A stretch of 13,609 bases of DNA from an uncultured Clostridia bacterium (GTDB lineage: Bacteria; Bacillota; Clostridia; Oscillospirales; CAG-272): positions 1 to 13,609 of the forward strand of contig CANQMJ010000061.1 in NCBI GenBank assembly GCA_947624945.1, given 5' to 3'. Below the pieces are notes generated by a model, which worked only from the letters and a program-made list of their open reading frames with translations, made no database searches and had not been told where the DNA came from. The position numbers and the translations under genes are program-made. Positions 13,234 through 13,609 of this stretch are shown here, one piece after another; position 1 is the first letter of the stretch; every line of letters begins with the position of its first letter.

Positions 13234-13310
13234 GGTCGCTCGCGCTGTTGCAGAGTTCCCCGCGCCCCCTGCCTGCGCTTCCACTCGCCGCTTTTGCATC
13301 AGCTCCTTAA
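13230..13310 (+). pseudogene. Possible truncated gene start overlapping the amidase stop
   Basis: GTG at 13230 overlaps the amidase stop (GTGA) and is preceded by GGGAGGG at about 7 nt, an excellent translational-coupling layout. The frame closes after only 26 codons ('MRSLALLQSSPRPLPALPLA' and six more). This suggests the 5' end of a former downstream gene now joined to unrelated sequence soon after 13245. It could also be a functional micro-ORF or chance; no family was recognised. Confidence 0.3.
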
Positions 13311-13318
13311 CTGCCTAT

Positions 13319-13347
13319 ATTATACCACAAATTTTGCGATTTGTCAA
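13319..13347 (-). promoter_or_regulatory. Consensus extended -10 promoter pointing toward the amidase 3' end
   Basis: On the minus strand, TTGACA (13347-13342), a 17-nt spacer and TATAAT (13324-13319) match consensus completely, with an extended -10 (TGGTATAAT). Transcription would start near 13312 and run antisense to the amidase gene. AAGGAG lies just downstream, but only 3 nt before an ATG at 13299. No recognised gene is driven. Confidence 0.75.
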
Positions 13348-13395
13348 GAGCTTTTCACAAATTTATGTATTTTTGCGCCATAACTGGTTGCTCCC

Positions 13396-13545
13396 ACACT
13401 TTTCGCGAAGCGAAAACGTGTCGCAGGTCGTAGCGTTAGCTGCGAACTGCCGCTCACCGCGGATGTTCGTGCAGTCTGTTCCCACCGGCAGCTACCTTTG
13501 CACATCTGACGTGGTGACGTCTTTCACACCTACGAATAGGTTTTT
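13396..13545. other. Intergenic stretch rich in inverted repeats, possible structured RNA
   Basis: No open frame of note is present. Inverted repeats include ACACTTTTCGC/GCGAAAACGTGT (13396-13421, 3-nt loop, one bulge), TCGCAG/CTGCGA (13421-13445) and GATG-ttcg-TGCA/TGCACATC (about 13463-13506). A last one, ACCTA-CGAA-TAGGT, is followed by TTTT (13528-13545), which on the plus strand resembles a short terminator. The density of paired segments suggests an RNA, but no family (tRNA, tmRNA, 6S, riboswitch, T-box) could be matched and the strand is uncertain. Confidence 0.3.
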
Positions 13546-13583
13546 GACAAGGGGGACTTTCTCGCAAGAAAGTCCCCCTTGTC
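13546..13583. repeat. Perfect 17-bp palindromic hairpin
   Basis: A perfect 17-bp arm (13546-13562, containing GGGGGACTTTCT) and its complement (13567-13583) surround the 4-nt loop CGCA. The T-run lies before the hairpin on the plus strand, and GAACCC follows it, so it is not a canonical intrinsic terminator on either strand. It may be a dispersed palindromic repeat or an element end. Confidence 0.85.
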
Positions 13584-13609
13584 GAACCCGAAAGAGGCTC
13601 CCGTGTGTT

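Noticed and set aside
13123..13299. Minus-strand 58-codon frame behind the consensus promoter
   Set aside because: AAGGAG is only 3 nt from the ATG, most of the frame is antisense to the amidase gene and the peptide looks like a shadow; the promoter is reported instead.
13546..13609. tmRNA-like 5' end (GGTTCGACA on the minus strand)
   Set aside because: The match is part of the palindrome and its flank; no resume frame or acceptor partner is visible.

Overview
The window looks like chromosomal DNA from an endospore-forming, GC-rich member of the Clostridia, probably an uncultured gut-type lineage. That placement is inferred from gene content: a class B sortase, a YpeB-like germination protein, a SleB-family cortex-lytic-type hydrolase, a CwlD-like amidase and the Firmicutes metG-tatD pair. 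Sigma-A-type promoters and Gram-positive ribosome binding sites agree with it. Codon use is unusual: the genes are GC-rich, yet isoleucine is mostly encoded by ATA.

Layout, left to right. (1) 1-3480, plus strand: the last three genes of a GldF/GldG-type ABC export module, namely a permease cut by the window edge, a GldG-like auxiliary protein and a DUF4340 protein. They are tightly spaced and probably one operon whose ATPase lies to the left. (2) 3549-5263: a class B sortase with its own promoter and terminator, then a free methionine-(R)-sulfoxide reductase (GAF fold) with its own terminator. (3) 5316-6389: a short, divergent YpeB-like membrane protein. (4) 6406-9298: a strong promoter and a structured leader driving metG, followed 7 nt later by tatD. 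(5) 9380-10678: a membrane-anchored SleB-type (Hydrolase_2) hydrolase with six exact 26-residue His/Cys repeats. Its last 38 bp recur twice downstream, separated by two copies of a hairpin-bearing spacer, forming an R-E-R-E-R array that ends at a strong terminator. (6) 11063-12377, minus strand: a two-gene SPFH/ribbon-helix-helix operon with a good promoter whose -10 lies in a pair of palindromic octamers spaced one helical turn apart. (7) 12475-13233, plus strand: a CwlD-like amidase. (8) 13230-13609: no complete gene. It holds a truncated-looking start codon overlapping the amidase stop, a consensus promoter pointing back at the amidase, a stretch with RNA-like inverted repeats and a perfect 17-bp palindrome. 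This looks like an inserted or rearranged module.

Functional theme: envelope and spore-wall biology (ABC exporter, sortase, YpeB/SleB/CwlD-like proteins) around a housekeeping metG-tatD core. The features most worth a second look are the 3'-end repeat array after the hydrolase, the SPFH-RHH operon with its operator-like twin palindromes, and the mosaic right end. No CRISPR array, tRNA, rRNA, transposase, phage gene or defence system was recognised.
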